NCBI GenBank assembly: GCA_965247565.1
Contig: CBDFHF010000002.1
Location: 1 to 64,000, forward strand
Length of the DNA: 64,000 nt
Direction: 5' to 3'
From: CBDFHF01 sp965247565
GTDB lineage: Bacteria > Pseudomonadota > Gammaproteobacteria > Methylococcales > Methylomonadaceae
Shown here: positions 32,215-41,947 of the stretch, piece after piece
How positions within the stretch are numbered: position 1 is the first letter of the stretch
How the letters are laid out: each line of letters starts with the position of its first letter
Notes under the pieces: model-generated
What the model was told of the DNA's origin: nothing
The model's input: the letters and a program-made list of their open reading frames with translations, nothing else
Databases searched by the model: none
Position numbers and translations under genes: made by a program

Positions 32215-33333
32215 ATGAGCAAAAAAACTATCGTTTGTGTGGTGGGTGCTAGACCAAACTTTATGAAAATGGCACCTATCATTAAGGAGCTAAAAAAATT
32301 ACAGGATCAGTTCACTCCATTTTTAGTACATACAGGTCAGCACTACGATCAGGCCATGAAGGCCTCTTTTTTTGAGCAGCTAGGAATCCCTGAGCCTGAT
32401 GTGGATTTAGGCGTTGGTTCCGGTTCTCACGGCGAACAAACCGCCAATATTATGTTGAAATTTGAGCCGGTATTGGATGAAGTGCGGCCTTGTGCGGTAT
32501 TGGTTGTTGGTGATGTTAATTCAACTATTGCTTGTAGTTTGGTTGCGGTTAAAAAGCAAATACCTGTTATCCATGTAGAAGCGGGGTTAAGGAGTGGCGA
32601 TAGGGAAATGCCTGAGGAAATTAATCGGGTATTGACAGATCAAATTTCAGACAGTTTATTCATTACAGAGCGCAGCGCAGAGCATAACCTAGTGCGTGAA
32701 GGCATCTCGAGCTCGCGGATTCATTTTGCCGGCAACGTTATGATTGATACCTTGCTCAATAATGTTAAGTTGGCCGTATCCGCCTCAGATACTGTCGAAG
32801 CATACACGTCAGAGAGTCAAATTGTAAACAGCGGGTATGCCTTATTGACGTTGCATAGACCTTCTAATGTTGATGACGCCAACACTTTAAAAAGTCTTTT
32901 ACAAAGCGTGGTGGAAATTAGTCAAAAACTACCGGTAATTTTTCCAGTGCATCCACGTACTAACAATCGTATTGAGCAAGAGGGGTTCTTGGACTTAATT
33001 CGTTCCGGAAACATTATTTGCTTACCGCCAGTTGGTTATCTGCAAATGCTGGGTTTGATGAAGGGAGCCAAGTTGGTACTAACCGATTCCGGGGGGTTGC
33101 AGGAAGAAACCACTTCATTAGGGATTCCCTGTGTAACTTTACGAGAAAATACAGAACGGCCAATTACTGTTGAACAAGGCACAAACACCATCGTTGGGAC
33201 AGATCCTGTGAAGATTAAAGCGTGTGTTGATGATATTTTCGCTACTGGTGGCAAATCAGGTCGAATTCCTGAATATTGGGATGGAAGCGCAGCAGTGAGA
33301 ATTGTTGCAAAAATTAAAGAACTATATTTGTAA
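32215..33333 (+). CDS. wecB: UDP-N-acetylglucosamine 2-epimerase (non-hydrolysing)
   Basis: A 372-residue cytoplasmic enzyme converting UDP-GlcNAc to UDP-ManNAc, providing a sugar precursor for the polymer. The GT-B-like fold shows VVGARPNFMKMAPI, HTGQHYD, HVEAGLRSGD, the catalytic acids in MPEEINR, HPRTNNRI and TDSGGLQEE. Length is standard. It starts three bases after the ATPase gene. Assignment is firm; presence of both this epimerase and GalE suggests at least two distinct sugars. Confidence 0.95.
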   Translation: MSKKTIVCVVGARPNFMKMAPIIKELKKLQDQFTPFLVHTGQHYDQAMKASFFEQLGIPEPDVDLGVGSGSHGEQTANIMLKFEPVLDEVRPCAVLVVGDVNSTIACSLVAVKKQIPVIHVEAGLRSGDREMPEEINRVLTDQISDSLFITERSAEHNLVREGISSSRIHFAGNVMIDTLLNNVKLAVSASDTVEAYTSESQIVNSGYALLTLHRPSNVDDANTLKSLLQSVVEISQKLPVIFPVHPRTNNRIEQEGFLDLIRSGNIICLPPVGYLQMLGLMKGAKLVLTDSGGLQEETTSLGIPCVTLRENTERPITVEQGTNTIVGTDPVKIKACVDDIFATGGKSGRIPEYWDGSAAVRIVAKIKELYL

Positions 33334-33350
33334 AATTCTTATCTAGCAAT

Positions 33351-34211
33351 ATGACAAAGACACCGCAAGTGAAAACCAATGCAATGACAGTCGATGTGGA
33401 AGATTACTTTCAAGTGTCCGCATTTGAGCCTTATATTGCTAAGCGAGAATGGGAAAATTTACCTCATCGAGTACAGCAAAATACTCATCAAGTTTTAGAT
33501 GTATTTGCAAATAACAATATAAAGGCAACTTTTTTCACTTTAGGGTGGGTTGCCGAACGTTATCCAGATCTAGTTAAACGTATCGTTAAGGAAGGACATG
33601 AGCTCGCATGTCATGGGTATGAACATATCCGCGTTACCGAACAAACCCCTGAGCAATTTCGCGACGATGTCAGCAAAACTAAAAAATTATTGGAAGACAT
33701 GGGTGGCGTTGAGGTCAAGGGATATAGAGCTGCCAGCTATTCAATCAATACAAGTAATTTGTGGGCGCTGGACGTGCTGCAGGAAGAGGGCTTTAAATAC
33801 AGCTCAAGCATTTATCCGGTTAAACATGATTTATATGGTATCCCTGATGCGCCACGATTTATGTATGAACCTGTAGCTAATAGTCGTTTTAAAGAAATCC
33901 CCATTACAACTGTTCGTTTTGGTGATAAAAATATGCCTTGTGGCGGCGGTGGTTTCTTCAGATTTTATCCGTATGCTTTTTCAAAATGGGCATTTAATCG
34001 GGTAAACAATAAAGAAAAACAGTCAGGAATTTTTTATTTTCATCCTTGGGAAATTGACCCGGAGCAGCCCAGGCAGCAAGGCTTGAGCTTAAAAGCTAAA
34101 ACCCGTCATTATTTAAACCTGCACAAAATGGAACGGCGTATTAAATTACTTTTGACCGATTTCAACTGGAATACCATGGAATATGTGTTTTTAAAAAACA
34201 CAGGTGAATAA
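33351..34211 (+). CDS. XrtA system polysaccharide deacetylase (DUF3473)
   Basis: A 286-residue NodB-like deacetylase with C-terminal DUF3473 (TIGR03006). The catalytic Asp and metal ligands are visible as MTVDVEDYF at the start and ELACHGYEH (H-x3-H). The region FYFHPWEIDPEQPRQ and the tail typify the PEP-CTERM-associated subfamily. It would remove N-acetyl groups from the exopolysaccharide, altering charge and adhesion. No signal peptide is seen, so it probably acts before export or on lipid-linked intermediates. It lies 17 bases after wecB. Confidence 0.92.
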   Translation: MTKTPQVKTNAMTVDVEDYFQVSAFEPYIAKREWENLPHRVQQNTHQVLDVFANNNIKATFFTLGWVAERYPDLVKRIVKEGHELACHGYEHIRVTEQTPEQFRDDVSKTKKLLEDMGGVEVKGYRAASYSINTSNLWALDVLQEEGFKYSSSIYPVKHDLYGIPDAPRFMYEPVANSRFKEIPITTVRFGDKNMPCGGGGFFRFYPYAFSKWAFNRVNNKEKQSGIFYFHPWEIDPEQPRQQGLSLKAKTRHYLNLHKMERRIKLLLTDFNWNTMEYVFLKNTGE

Positions 34212-34257
34212 AGTAAACTAAAATTAAAACAGATATAACTCCCCCTAGGTAAAAAAC

Positions 34258-35277
34258 ATGATAAAGACACTGGATGCTGACAGCTCTCGGCGCTGGGATA
34301 ATTTTGTTTACGGTTCAGAAGATGGCACTTTTTTCCACCTATCCGCGTGGAAAACCGTTATAGAAAAAGCATTTGGTCACAAAACCTATTTTATTTACAC
34401 GGAGAATGATGGCGAAATCACCGGTATTTTGCCGTTAGTCCATGTTAATAGCCGATTATTTGGTAACAATCTACAATCCACTGCGTTCTGTGTTTACGGT
34501 GGAATTGTTGCCAACGATGAGCAAAGCTATCAGGAGCTTGATAAAGAAGCCTGTCGGCTTGCTGAGCAATTAGGGGTTGATGCCTTGGAAATGCGCAACC
34601 GGGTTCAGAAAACTCCAGATAGACCTTTCAAAGATCTTTATGTCACATTCAGAAAGGAGCTTGATCCTGATGTAGAGAAAAATATGCTAGCCATCCCAAG
34701 AAAACAACGGGCAATGGTTAGAAAAGGTATTGACGCAGGCTTAGTGAGTGTTATCGACAATACCGTTGATCGTTTGCACTTAGCATATTCTGAAAGTGTA
34801 CGGAATTTGGGTACCCCGGTTTTTTCCAAAAAATACTTCCAAACTCTCAAAGAAACTTTTGGTGAGCAATGCGAGGTGTTGACAGTAGAGCTTAACGGTC
34901 AATTGATCGGCAGTGTAATGAATTTTTATTTTAAAGATGAAGTATTACCTTATTACGGAGGTGGCACTGAGCTGGCCAGAAATGTAAAAGGCAATGATTT
35001 TATGTACTGGGAAGTTATGCGCAGGGCAGTAGAAAAGGGCGTGAAAATCTTTGATTTCGGGCGCAGTAAAATAGGTACAGGTTCTTATAGTTTTAAAAAG
35101 AACTGGGGCTTTGTAGCGGAGCCATTATTTTATGAATTCTATTTGGTTAAATCGGATTCGTTGCCAGATATTAACCCCCTCAATCCTAAATATCAGTTAT
35201 TCATTGCTGCCTGGAAAAAGTTACCTTTGAGAATTAGTCAAATGATTGGCCCGTTTTTGTCGAAAGATTTGGGTTGA
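34258..35277 (+). CDS. FemAB-family XrtA/PEP-CTERM-associated protein
   Basis: A 339-residue protein of the FemAB/GNAT fold (TIGR03019). FemAB enzymes transfer aminoacyl groups; here the acceptor may be an amino sugar of the polymer. Visible features are SRRWDNFVYGSEDGTFFHLS at the start, IPRKQRAMVRKGIDAGL in the middle, and the C-terminal FDFGRSKIGTGSYSFKKNWG characteristic of this subfamily. It is cytoplasmic, with no signal peptide. In comparable clusters the exosortase gene is often next to this gene; here only 48 bases separate it from the following glycosyltransferase. Confidence 0.9.
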   Translation: MIKTLDADSSRRWDNFVYGSEDGTFFHLSAWKTVIEKAFGHKTYFIYTENDGEITGILPLVHVNSRLFGNNLQSTAFCVYGGIVANDEQSYQELDKEACRLAEQLGVDALEMRNRVQKTPDRPFKDLYVTFRKELDPDVEKNMLAIPRKQRAMVRKGIDAGLVSVIDNTVDRLHLAYSESVRNLGTPVFSKKYFQTLKETFGEQCEVLTVELNGQLIGSVMNFYFKDEVLPYYGGGTELARNVKGNDFMYWEVMRRAVEKGVKIFDFGRSKIGTGSYSFKKNWGFVAEPLFYEFYLVKSDSLPDINPLNPKYQLFIAAWKKLPLRISQMIGPFLSKDLG

Positions 35278-35325
35278 TAACATATTGACTGCACCCGATA
35301 AATACCCAACGACCACGCCTTAAAC

Positions 35326-36513
35326 ATGAAAGAGCTACTGTTTTTAGTACACAGAATTCCTTATCCGCCCAATAAGGGCGACAAGATTCGCTCCTATCAT
35401 TTTTTAAAATATCTGGTCGCAGAATATAAGGTTTACTTAGGTGCGTTCATTGACGACCCTAATGATTGGCAGCACACGGGTGTACTAGAAGCATTGTGCA
35501 CTGAGACTTGTTTCCAGGATTTAACACCGTTCACCGCTAAAATAAAAAGCTTACCGGCATTGTTGACAGGCCAAGCCTTAAGCGTCCCGTATTACAAAAA
35601 TGCGGTCATGCAAGCCTGGGTAGATAATATTATTGAAACCCGTCAGATCAAAAAGGTGCTGATATTTTCTTCAGTAATGGCCCAATACATAAAGCCCAGC
35701 CACAACGTTGAGATGATTATCGATTTTGTTGATGTCGATTCTGATAAATGGCGTCAATATGCAGATAAAAAGCACGGACTTTCAAAGTGGATTTATCAGC
35801 GGGAAGCTCAATATTTATTCAAGTATGAACAACAAATTACAAGGCAGGCCAGAGCCAGCGCTTTTGTATCTGAACAGGAAGCTAACCTGTTCAAATCCTT
35901 GGCACCGGAACTTGCTGATAAGGTCACTCACATAAATAATGGCGTAGACACCGATTATTTTTCGCCCGAGCAGATTTTACCGACCCCTTTTCAAGCGGAT
36001 GAACAAGCCCTGGTTTTTACTGGCGCCATGGATTACTGGGCGAATGTGGATGCGGTCAAATGGTTTGCTGAAATGGTTTTCCCAAGAGTTGCAAGCGCTC
36101 ATCCAAATGCTAGGTTTTATATTGTGGGTTCCAAGCCGACTAAAGATGTATTGGCTTTAGCTACGATTAAAAATGTTGTTGTTACCGGCGCTGTTGATGA
36201 TGTTAGACCCTATGTAGCACACAGCAAGCTTGCCGTAGCGCCGTTGCGTATCGCTAGAGGTATTCAAAATAAGGTGTTGGAGGCCATGGCCTGGGGTAAA
36301 TATGTCGTTGCTACCTCAGCTGCAATGGAAGGTATCCCCTATAACGAAAGCCTCGGTGTGTCAGTTGCTGATGATGCCGAAATACTCTCTAAACAAATTA
36401 ATCATTTATTAACAGATCCCCTCTCACTGGATACAGACCTGAACCGGGAGTTTGTCAAAACGCATTTTAGCTGGCAGCAAAGCCTGAACAGTTTGTTCAC
36501 CTTATTGCGATAA
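35326..36513 (+). CDS. PEP-CTERM/XrtA system glycosyltransferase (TIGR03087 type)
   Basis: A 395-residue GT-B fold glycosyltransferase (GT4-like). The opening KELLFLVHRIPYPPNKGDKI is diagnostic for the TIGR03087 subfamily. The nucleotide-sugar-binding C-terminal domain shows GAMDYWANVDAVKWFA, VGSKPT and the E-x7-E-like segment PLRIARGIQNKVLEAMA. It works in the cytoplasm, adding a sugar to the lipid-linked repeat unit; donor and linkage are unknown. The next glycosyltransferase starts five bases later. Confidence 0.92.
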   Translation: MKELLFLVHRIPYPPNKGDKIRSYHFLKYLVAEYKVYLGAFIDDPNDWQHTGVLEALCTETCFQDLTPFTAKIKSLPALLTGQALSVPYYKNAVMQAWVDNIIETRQIKKVLIFSSVMAQYIKPSHNVEMIIDFVDVDSDKWRQYADKKHGLSKWIYQREAQYLFKYEQQITRQARASAFVSEQEANLFKSLAPELADKVTHINNGVDTDYFSPEQILPTPFQADEQALVFTGAMDYWANVDAVKWFAEMVFPRVASAHPNARFYIVGSKPTKDVLALATIKNVVVTGAVDDVRPYVAHSKLAVAPLRIARGIQNKVLEAMAWGKYVVATSAAMEGIPYNESLGVSVADDAEILSKQINHLLTDPLSLDTDLNREFVKTHFSWQQSLNSLFTLLR

Positions 36514-36518
36514 GCTAG

Positions 36519-37682
36519 ATGAAAAAAAATAAAGTCGAGCACCCGCAACTGGCACCTCTGGTTGTCCATGTTATTTACCGATTAGGTATCGGCGGTTTAG
36601 AAAACGGCTTGGTCAATCTGATAAATACCATGCCGGCCAGCGCTTATCGCCATGCCATCGTTTGTCTCAAAGACAGCACAGATTTTCAACAGCGTTTAAC
36701 CCGTGCTGACGTTCATGTCTATTCGCTGAATAAACAAGATGGCCAGGGCTGGGGCTCGTTTTTGGCGTTTTATAGCTTATTAAAGCAACTAAAACCCATG
36801 ATTGTGCATACCCGCAATCTTTCTGCTATCGAGTACCAGATTCCTGCGGTTTTAGCGGGCGTTAAGCACAGAGTTCAGGGCGAACATGGATGGGATGTGT
36901 TTGACCCTGATGGTAGCAATGTTAAATACCAGTGGGTAAGACGCTTAATTAAACCGTTGATTCACCGGTTTATTCCCTTGTCAAAACATCTGGAAAGTTA
37001 TCTAACAGATAAAATTCATGTTGATCAAAGCAAAATAACCCGAATTTGTAATGGCGTTGATACCGAAGTTTTTTATCCGTTGTCTGGTCAGAAAACGCCA
37101 TTAGTTGGCTGCCCTTATGAGTTTAAGACAAATGAACTGATTATTGGCACAGTAGGACGCATGCATAGCGTTAAAGATCAATTGACGTTAGTGAAATCAT
37201 TTATCTCGGTCTGCGCACGCGTGCCGGCAGTTCGGCAAAAAATAAAATTATTTATTGCAGGTGATGGGCCTTTAAGGGAACAAGCGATCGACTTGTTAGC
37301 TGAACAACAGTTATCGGAAAATGCTTGGTTACCTGGCGAACGCGGTGATGTTGCTGAATTTATGCGCCGACTGGATATTTTTGTCTTGCCGTCGCAAACC
37401 GAAGGTATTTCAAATACTATTCTGGAGGCGATGGCGACAGGATTACCGGTGATTGCTACCAATGTTGGAGGAAATCCAGAGTTAGTAGATAACGGTAATA
37501 CGGGTTTGCTGACCCCGGCCGGAGATATTCAGGGGATGGCCGATAAGATTTTGGACTATATTCATAATCAGGAAAAAAGACAGCAACATGGCCGAAAAGC
37601 GTTGCAACGTGTCAGCAGTGAGTTTTCTTTACAAGCCATGGTTGCACGTTACCAATCAGTTTATGATTCATTTTTAGAATAG
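36519..37682 (+). CDS. PEP-CTERM/XrtA system glycosyltransferase (TIGR03088 type)
   Basis: A 387-residue GT4 glycosyltransferase. VVHVIYRLGIGGLENGLVNL at the N terminus is the acceptor-side glycine-rich motif of the TIGR03088 subfamily. The donor domain has IGTVGRMHSVKDQLTLVKSF, GDGPLR, LPGERGDVAEFM and the E-x7-E motif in PSQTEGISNTILEAMATGLP. Cytoplasmic, in the same operon as its neighbours. It is followed 13 bases later by the amidotransferase, without an exosortase gene between them. Confidence 0.93.
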   Translation: MKKNKVEHPQLAPLVVHVIYRLGIGGLENGLVNLINTMPASAYRHAIVCLKDSTDFQQRLTRADVHVYSLNKQDGQGWGSFLAFYSLLKQLKPMIVHTRNLSAIEYQIPAVLAGVKHRVQGEHGWDVFDPDGSNVKYQWVRRLIKPLIHRFIPLSKHLESYLTDKIHVDQSKITRICNGVDTEVFYPLSGQKTPLVGCPYEFKTNELIIGTVGRMHSVKDQLTLVKSFISVCARVPAVRQKIKLFIAGDGPLREQAIDLLAEQQLSENAWLPGERGDVAEFMRRLDIFVLPSQTEGISNTILEAMATGLPVIATNVGGNPELVDNGNTGLLTPAGDIQGMADKILDYIHNQEKRQQHGRKALQRVSSEFSLQAMVARYQSVYDSFLE

Positions 37683-37695
37683 GAATAAAACAGTT

Positions 37696-39585
37696 ATGTG
37701 CGGAATTGCCGGCATCTTTGATATAAATGAAAAGCGTGAGATCAATAGAGATCTTCTTGCAAAAATGAATCAAGTCCAATTTCATCGCGGCCCTGATGAG
37801 GGCGGTATGCACACGGAACCCGGCCTGGGATTTGCACACCGGCGCTTGTCAATTATCGACTTGAGTAGTGGCCAGCAGCCCATGATCAGCCGTGACAAAA
37901 ACGCTATTCTGACTTTTAACGGCGAGATTTATAACTTCCCGGACTTACGCAAGGAGCTGGAAGCGTTAGGCTATATTTTTGATACGCACTGCGATACCGA
38001 AGTTATTTTATATGGCTGGCAAGCCTGGGGTGAGGGCGTAGTCGATAAACTGCGCGGCATGTTTGCTTTTGCTATCTGGGACAGGGAGCAGCAGACCTTG
38101 TTTCTTGCGCGTGATCGTTTAGGTGTAAAGCCGCTTTATTACGCAGAGTTGGCAAATGGGCAGTTTATTTTTGGATCCGAATTAAAGGTACTAAAAGAGC
38201 ACCCCGAGTTACCCAAAACTCTGGATCCGACTGCAATTGAAGAATACTTTGGTTTTGGTTACATTCCCGATCCAAAGACTATATATAGAGATGTTCATAA
38301 GCTTGAGCCAGGCTATTGTCTGGCCATAAAACGTGGTAGCAAAGCCTATCGACCTCGCCAGTATTGGGATGTTAGTTTTAATCCGCGACCTGCACAGAGC
38401 GACCAGGATGCAGGTGCTGAATTAATCGAGCGTTTGCGTGAGGCCGTTAAAATTCGTATGGTGGCGGATGTGCCATTGGGGGCTTTTTTATCCGGTGGTG
38501 TGGACTCCAGTGCTGTAGTAGCTTTGATGGCAGGCTTGTCGACTGATCCGGTTAATACTTGTTCTATTTCTTTCGGCGATCCGGCTTTTAACGAATCCCA
38601 ATTTGCCAAGCAGGTAGCCGATCGCTATCACACTGCGCACCGAGTTGAACAGGTCGATCCTGATGACTTCAGTTTACTTGATCAATTAGCCGGACTGTAC
38701 GATGAACCGTATGCCGATAGCTCCGCCTTGCCAACTTATCGGGTTTGCGAGCTGGCAAAGAAACAAGTAACTGTGGTGCTGTCGGGTGATGGTGGAGATG
38801 AGAATCTAGCTGGCTATCGTCGTTATCGATGGCATACTTATGAAGAACAAATGCGTTCCTGGTTGCCTGATAGCATCAGAAAGCCTGTGTTTGGTTTATT
38901 GGGGCAGGTTTATCCGAAAGCAGATTGGGCACCAAAAATACTCAGGGCCAAGTCTACACTTGAGTCAATTGCCCGTGATTCCCTAGAAGGCTATTTTCAT
39001 AGTGTTTCGATATTATCTAACCAGCAGCGCAGCAGTTTGTTCAGTGCACAATTAAAAAGTGAGCTGCAAGGCTATCAAGCGGTGGATGTTTTTAGAAAGT
39101 ATGTTGATAGAGCACCGACTGATAATCCATTGTCACTGGTGCAATACCTGGACATAAAAACCTATTTACCCGGTGATATTTTAACCAAGGTTGATAGAGC
39201 CAGTATGGCGCACGCATTGGAAGTCCGTGTGCCGTTGCTAGATCATAAATTGGTGGAATGGATGGCAGGACTTCAGCCTGAGCAAAAGCTGAAAGGTCGG
39301 GAAGGCAAATACATTTTTAAAAAATCTTTAGAAAGCTATTTACCGAACGATATTTTGTACCGTCCTAAAATGGGTTTTGCTGTACCTTTAAGCGCGTGGT
39401 TTAAAGGACCACTAAAAGATAAAGTTCGGCAATCTTTATTAGGCGAAACCATGAGCCAATGTGGTTTGTTCGATCAAAACTTTTTACAGCAGATTGTTAA
39501 CCAACACCAAAGTGGTTTTCGTGATTACAGTGCACCGATATGGACTTTGATGATGTTTGAAGCTTTTTTGCGCGGTAACAGTTAA
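37696..39585 (+). CDS. XrtA/PEP-CTERM system amidotransferase (asparagine synthase-like)
   Basis: A 629-residue class II glutamine amidotransferase (TIGR03108 type). Cys2 (MCGIAGIFD) is the N-terminal nucleophile, followed by HRGPDEGG and FNGEIYNF of the glutaminase domain (1-210). The synthetase domain has the PP-loop LSGGVDSSAVVAL and GDGGDENLAGY. It would transfer ammonia to a carboxylated sugar or amino acid substituent of the polymer rather than make free asparagine, judging by location. It ends the exopolysaccharide run, with proA following. Confidence 0.93.
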   Translation: MCGIAGIFDINEKREINRDLLAKMNQVQFHRGPDEGGMHTEPGLGFAHRRLSIIDLSSGQQPMISRDKNAILTFNGEIYNFPDLRKELEALGYIFDTHCDTEVILYGWQAWGEGVVDKLRGMFAFAIWDREQQTLFLARDRLGVKPLYYAELANGQFIFGSELKVLKEHPELPKTLDPTAIEEYFGFGYIPDPKTIYRDVHKLEPGYCLAIKRGSKAYRPRQYWDVSFNPRPAQSDQDAGAELIERLREAVKIRMVADVPLGAFLSGGVDSSAVVALMAGLSTDPVNTCSISFGDPAFNESQFAKQVADRYHTAHRVEQVDPDDFSLLDQLAGLYDEPYADSSALPTYRVCELAKKQVTVVLSGDGGDENLAGYRRYRWHTYEEQMRSWLPDSIRKPVFGLLGQVYPKADWAPKILRAKSTLESIARDSLEGYFHSVSILSNQQRSSLFSAQLKSELQGYQAVDVFRKYVDRAPTDNPLSLVQYLDIKTYLPGDILTKVDRASMAHALEVRVPLLDHKLVEWMAGLQPEQKLKGREGKYIFKKSLESYLPNDILYRPKMGFAVPLSAWFKGPLKDKVRQSLLGETMSQCGLFDQNFLQQIVNQHQSGFRDYSAPIWTLMMFEAFLRGNS

Positions 39586-39620
39586 TATTGCAGAAGTTTA
39601 CAAGCAATTGTGAGTTTGGG

Positions 39621-40877
39621 ATGGACATTAAAGCATACATGCGCAGCCTTGGCGAACAGGCCAGAGCAGCGGGACGGGAAATTAGCCGAACCGAAACGGC
39701 AAAAAAAAACTTGGGTTTATTAAATATCGCTGAAGCGCTTAAAACTCAGCGGGATTACCTGATCAGCGAAAACCAAAAAGACCTGGCGGCAGGCAAACAA
39801 AATGGTCTAGATCCGGCTTCTTTGGATCGCTTAGCCATTACTGAAAAAGGTGTGCAAGCGATGGTGGAAGGCTTGAAACAAGTCGCGGCCCTAGCTGATC
39901 CGATTGGTGAGATTACCGACTTACGCTATATGCCCAGTGGCATACAAGTTGGGCAAATGCGTGTACCATTGGGTGTCATTGGGATTATCTACGAATCTCG
40001 ACCTAATGTGACAATTGATGCGGCAGCTTTATGTATAAAGTCCGGTAATGCTTGTATTTTGCGCGGTGGCTCTGAGTCAATACATTCTAACCAGGCCATT
40101 GCTTCTTGTATTACCAACGGCCTGCAAGCAGCGGGTTTGCCGGTGAATGTTGTGCAGTGTGTAGCAATAACTGATCGAGCAGCTGTCGGTGAATTGATTA
40201 CCCTGAATGAATTTGTAGATGTCATCGTGCCACGCGGCGGCAAAAGCCTGATCGAACGTATTTCAAAAGACGCCAGTATTCCGGTTATTAAACATCTTGA
40301 TGGTATTTGTCACGTTTATATTGACGATAAAGCTGATCTTGAAAAAGCCATTAAAGTGGCTGTTAATGCCAAGACTCATCGCTATGGCGTTTGCAATGCC
40401 ATGGAGACTTTATTGATTGCCGAAAGCATTGCCGCAGAAGTGCTACCGGGTTTAGCTGCGATTTACATTGAAAAAGGCTTAGAGTTGCGCGGTTGTGCAA
40501 AAACCTGTTCATTGATTCCGCAAGCGGTCAGAGCCACGCAAGCGGATTGGCACACAGAGTATCTGGCACCTATTTTATCTATTAAAATCGTTGAAGGGAT
40601 TGCTGAAGCCATCGTACACATCAACCAATACGGCTCAGCACATACCGATGCAATCATTACCGAAGACTACAACTTAGCGAGGCGTTTTTTGCGTGAAGTA
40701 GACTCCAGCTCGGTAATGGTCAATGCATCCACTCGTTTTGCCGATGGTTTTGAATATGGCCTGGGCGCCGAGATCGGTATTAGTACGGATAAACTCCATG
40801 CCCGTGGCCCGGTCGGTTTAACCGGATTAACATCGCTTAAATACATCGTATTAGGTGACGGTCATATCAGGCAATAA
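39621..40877 (+). CDS. proA: Gamma-glutamyl phosphate reductase
   Basis: A 418-residue aldehyde-dehydrogenase-fold enzyme of proline synthesis that reduces glutamate-5-phosphate to the semialdehyde with NADPH. The catalytic Cys lies in HRYGVCNAMETLL, with PLGVIGIIYESRPNVT and VIVPRGGKSL also conserved. The start is ATG 39621 (MDIKAYMRSLGEQAR); an in-frame TTG at 39588 gives a non-conserved extension. The stop is immediately followed by the nadD ATG, so proA-nadD-rsfS form a housekeeping operon. Confidence 0.95.
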   Translation: MDIKAYMRSLGEQARAAGREISRTETAKKNLGLLNIAEALKTQRDYLISENQKDLAAGKQNGLDPASLDRLAITEKGVQAMVEGLKQVAALADPIGEITDLRYMPSGIQVGQMRVPLGVIGIIYESRPNVTIDAAALCIKSGNACILRGGSESIHSNQAIASCITNGLQAAGLPVNVVQCVAITDRAAVGELITLNEFVDVIVPRGGKSLIERISKDASIPVIKHLDGICHVYIDDKADLEKAIKVAVNAKTHRYGVCNAMETLLIAESIAAEVLPGLAAIYIEKGLELRGCAKTCSLIPQAVRATQADWHTEYLAPILSIKIVEGIAEAIVHINQYGSAHTDAIITEDYNLARRFLREVDSSSVMVNASTRFADGFEYGLGAEIGISTDKLHARGPVGLTGLTSLKYIVLGDGHIRQ

Positions 40878-41507
40878 ATGATCGGCATTTTGGGTGGCAC
40901 GTTTAACCCTGTTCACTATGGTCATCTCCGTGCCGCAGTCGAGGTTAAAGAATATTTCGGTTTGACTGAGCTGCGGTTAATTCCCTGTGCTCAGCCCCCG
41001 CATCGACAACAACCTGATGTATCTGCCTCTATGCGCATGCGCATGTTGGAGCTGGCAGTTGATGGACAGTCCGGATTAATAATCGATAATAGGGAGATAC
41101 AGCGGGCAGGGCAGTCTTATATGATTGATACCCTTCGTTCATTGCAGCAGGAATTTTCTAATCAATCCCTTTTATTGTTTATCGGCATGGATGCCTTTAA
41201 AAACTTAACCGCTTGGCATCATTGGCAGGAATTGTTTGATGTCGCCCATATCGTGGTCATGAGCAGACCAAGCTATCGAACATCAACACTGAATAGTTTT
41301 TTTAGTGATAGATTAACCGAGCAACAAACAGAATTATCATCGCATAAGGCAGGAAAACTATTTTTCCTGCCCGTTACATCACTGGATATTTCCGCAACGG
41401 CAATCAGAACTTTGTTTGCAGAAAAACGCAATCCAAGTTTTTTATTGCCACAAGTCGTTATAGAATTCATTAATCAACACGACCTTTATACACAGGGTTA
41501 CCCGTAA
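40878..41507 (+). CDS. nadD: Nicotinate-nucleotide adenylyltransferase
   Basis: A 209-residue NaMN adenylyltransferase of NAD synthesis. It shows the nucleotidyltransferase motif GGTFNPVHYGHL with (H/T)xGH, MDAFKNLTAWHHW, and the C-terminal ISATAIR corresponding to SxTxxR. It starts directly after the proA stop with no gap and is 14 bases ahead of rsfS, the typical neighbourhood in gammaproteobacteria. Confidence 0.95.
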   Translation: MIGILGGTFNPVHYGHLRAAVEVKEYFGLTELRLIPCAQPPHRQQPDVSASMRMRMLELAVDGQSGLIIDNREIQRAGQSYMIDTLRSLQQEFSNQSLLLFIGMDAFKNLTAWHHWQELFDVAHIVVMSRPSYRTSTLNSFFSDRLTEQQTELSSHKAGKLFFLPVTSLDISATAIRTLFAEKRNPSFLLPQVVIEFINQHDLYTQGYP

Positions 41508-41521
41508 ATTTGAGGAATTGC

Positions 41522-41875
41522 ATGCAAACAGAAGCAGTATTGAAATTAGTCCTGAATGAATTGGACGAACGTAAAGGCCAATATATAACCACGTTAGATG
41601 TTCGTGGTAAAACCAGTTTTACTGATTACATGGTGGTAGTTACTGGCACTTCGGACCGGCATTTAAACTCATTGTGTGACTACGTATCCACAAAAGTTAA
41701 AGAAAATGGTGTAATTCCGCTAGGACTGGAGGGTGGTGTAGGCTCCGATTGGGTATTACTGGATTTAGGTGATGTGATCGTTCATGCCATGTCTGCTCAA
41801 GCAAGGGAACATTATCAATTGGAAAAGCTATGGTCTGTTGAGTCTGCCAAAGAGGGGGCACAGCAAGCGGGCTGA
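41522..41875 (+). CDS. rsfS: Ribosomal silencing factor RsfS
   Basis: A 117-residue DUF143/Iojap protein that binds L14 of the large ribosomal subunit and blocks subunit joining in starvation. It has the motifs DVRGKTSFTDYMVVVTGTSDRH, GVGSDWVLLDLGDVIVHAMS and REHYQLEKLW. ATG 41522 is set by TGAGGAA six bases upstream; an upstream TTG at 41510 is less likely. Last gene of proA-nadD-rsfS, convergent with btuM. Confidence 0.94.
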   Translation: MQTEAVLKLVLNELDERKGQYITTLDVRGKTSFTDYMVVVTGTSDRHLNSLCDYVSTKVKENGVIPLGLEGGVGSDWVLLDLGDVIVHAMSAQAREHYQLEKLWSVESAKEGAQQAG

Positions 41876-41884
41876 AACTGCATA

Positions 41885-41912
41885 GAGACGCAACCGGCAA
41901 GCGATGCGTCTC
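41885..41912 (+). terminator. Hairpin after rsfS
   Basis: GAGACGCA and TGCGTCTC pair around a 12-base loop. The following run CGTTCTATTTT is a weak T tract, so termination may be inefficient. It lies between the convergent rsfS and btuM genes. Confidence 0.5.
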
Positions 41913-41947
41913 CGTTCTATTTTAAAATCGGCAGTGTGTTGGGTGAG

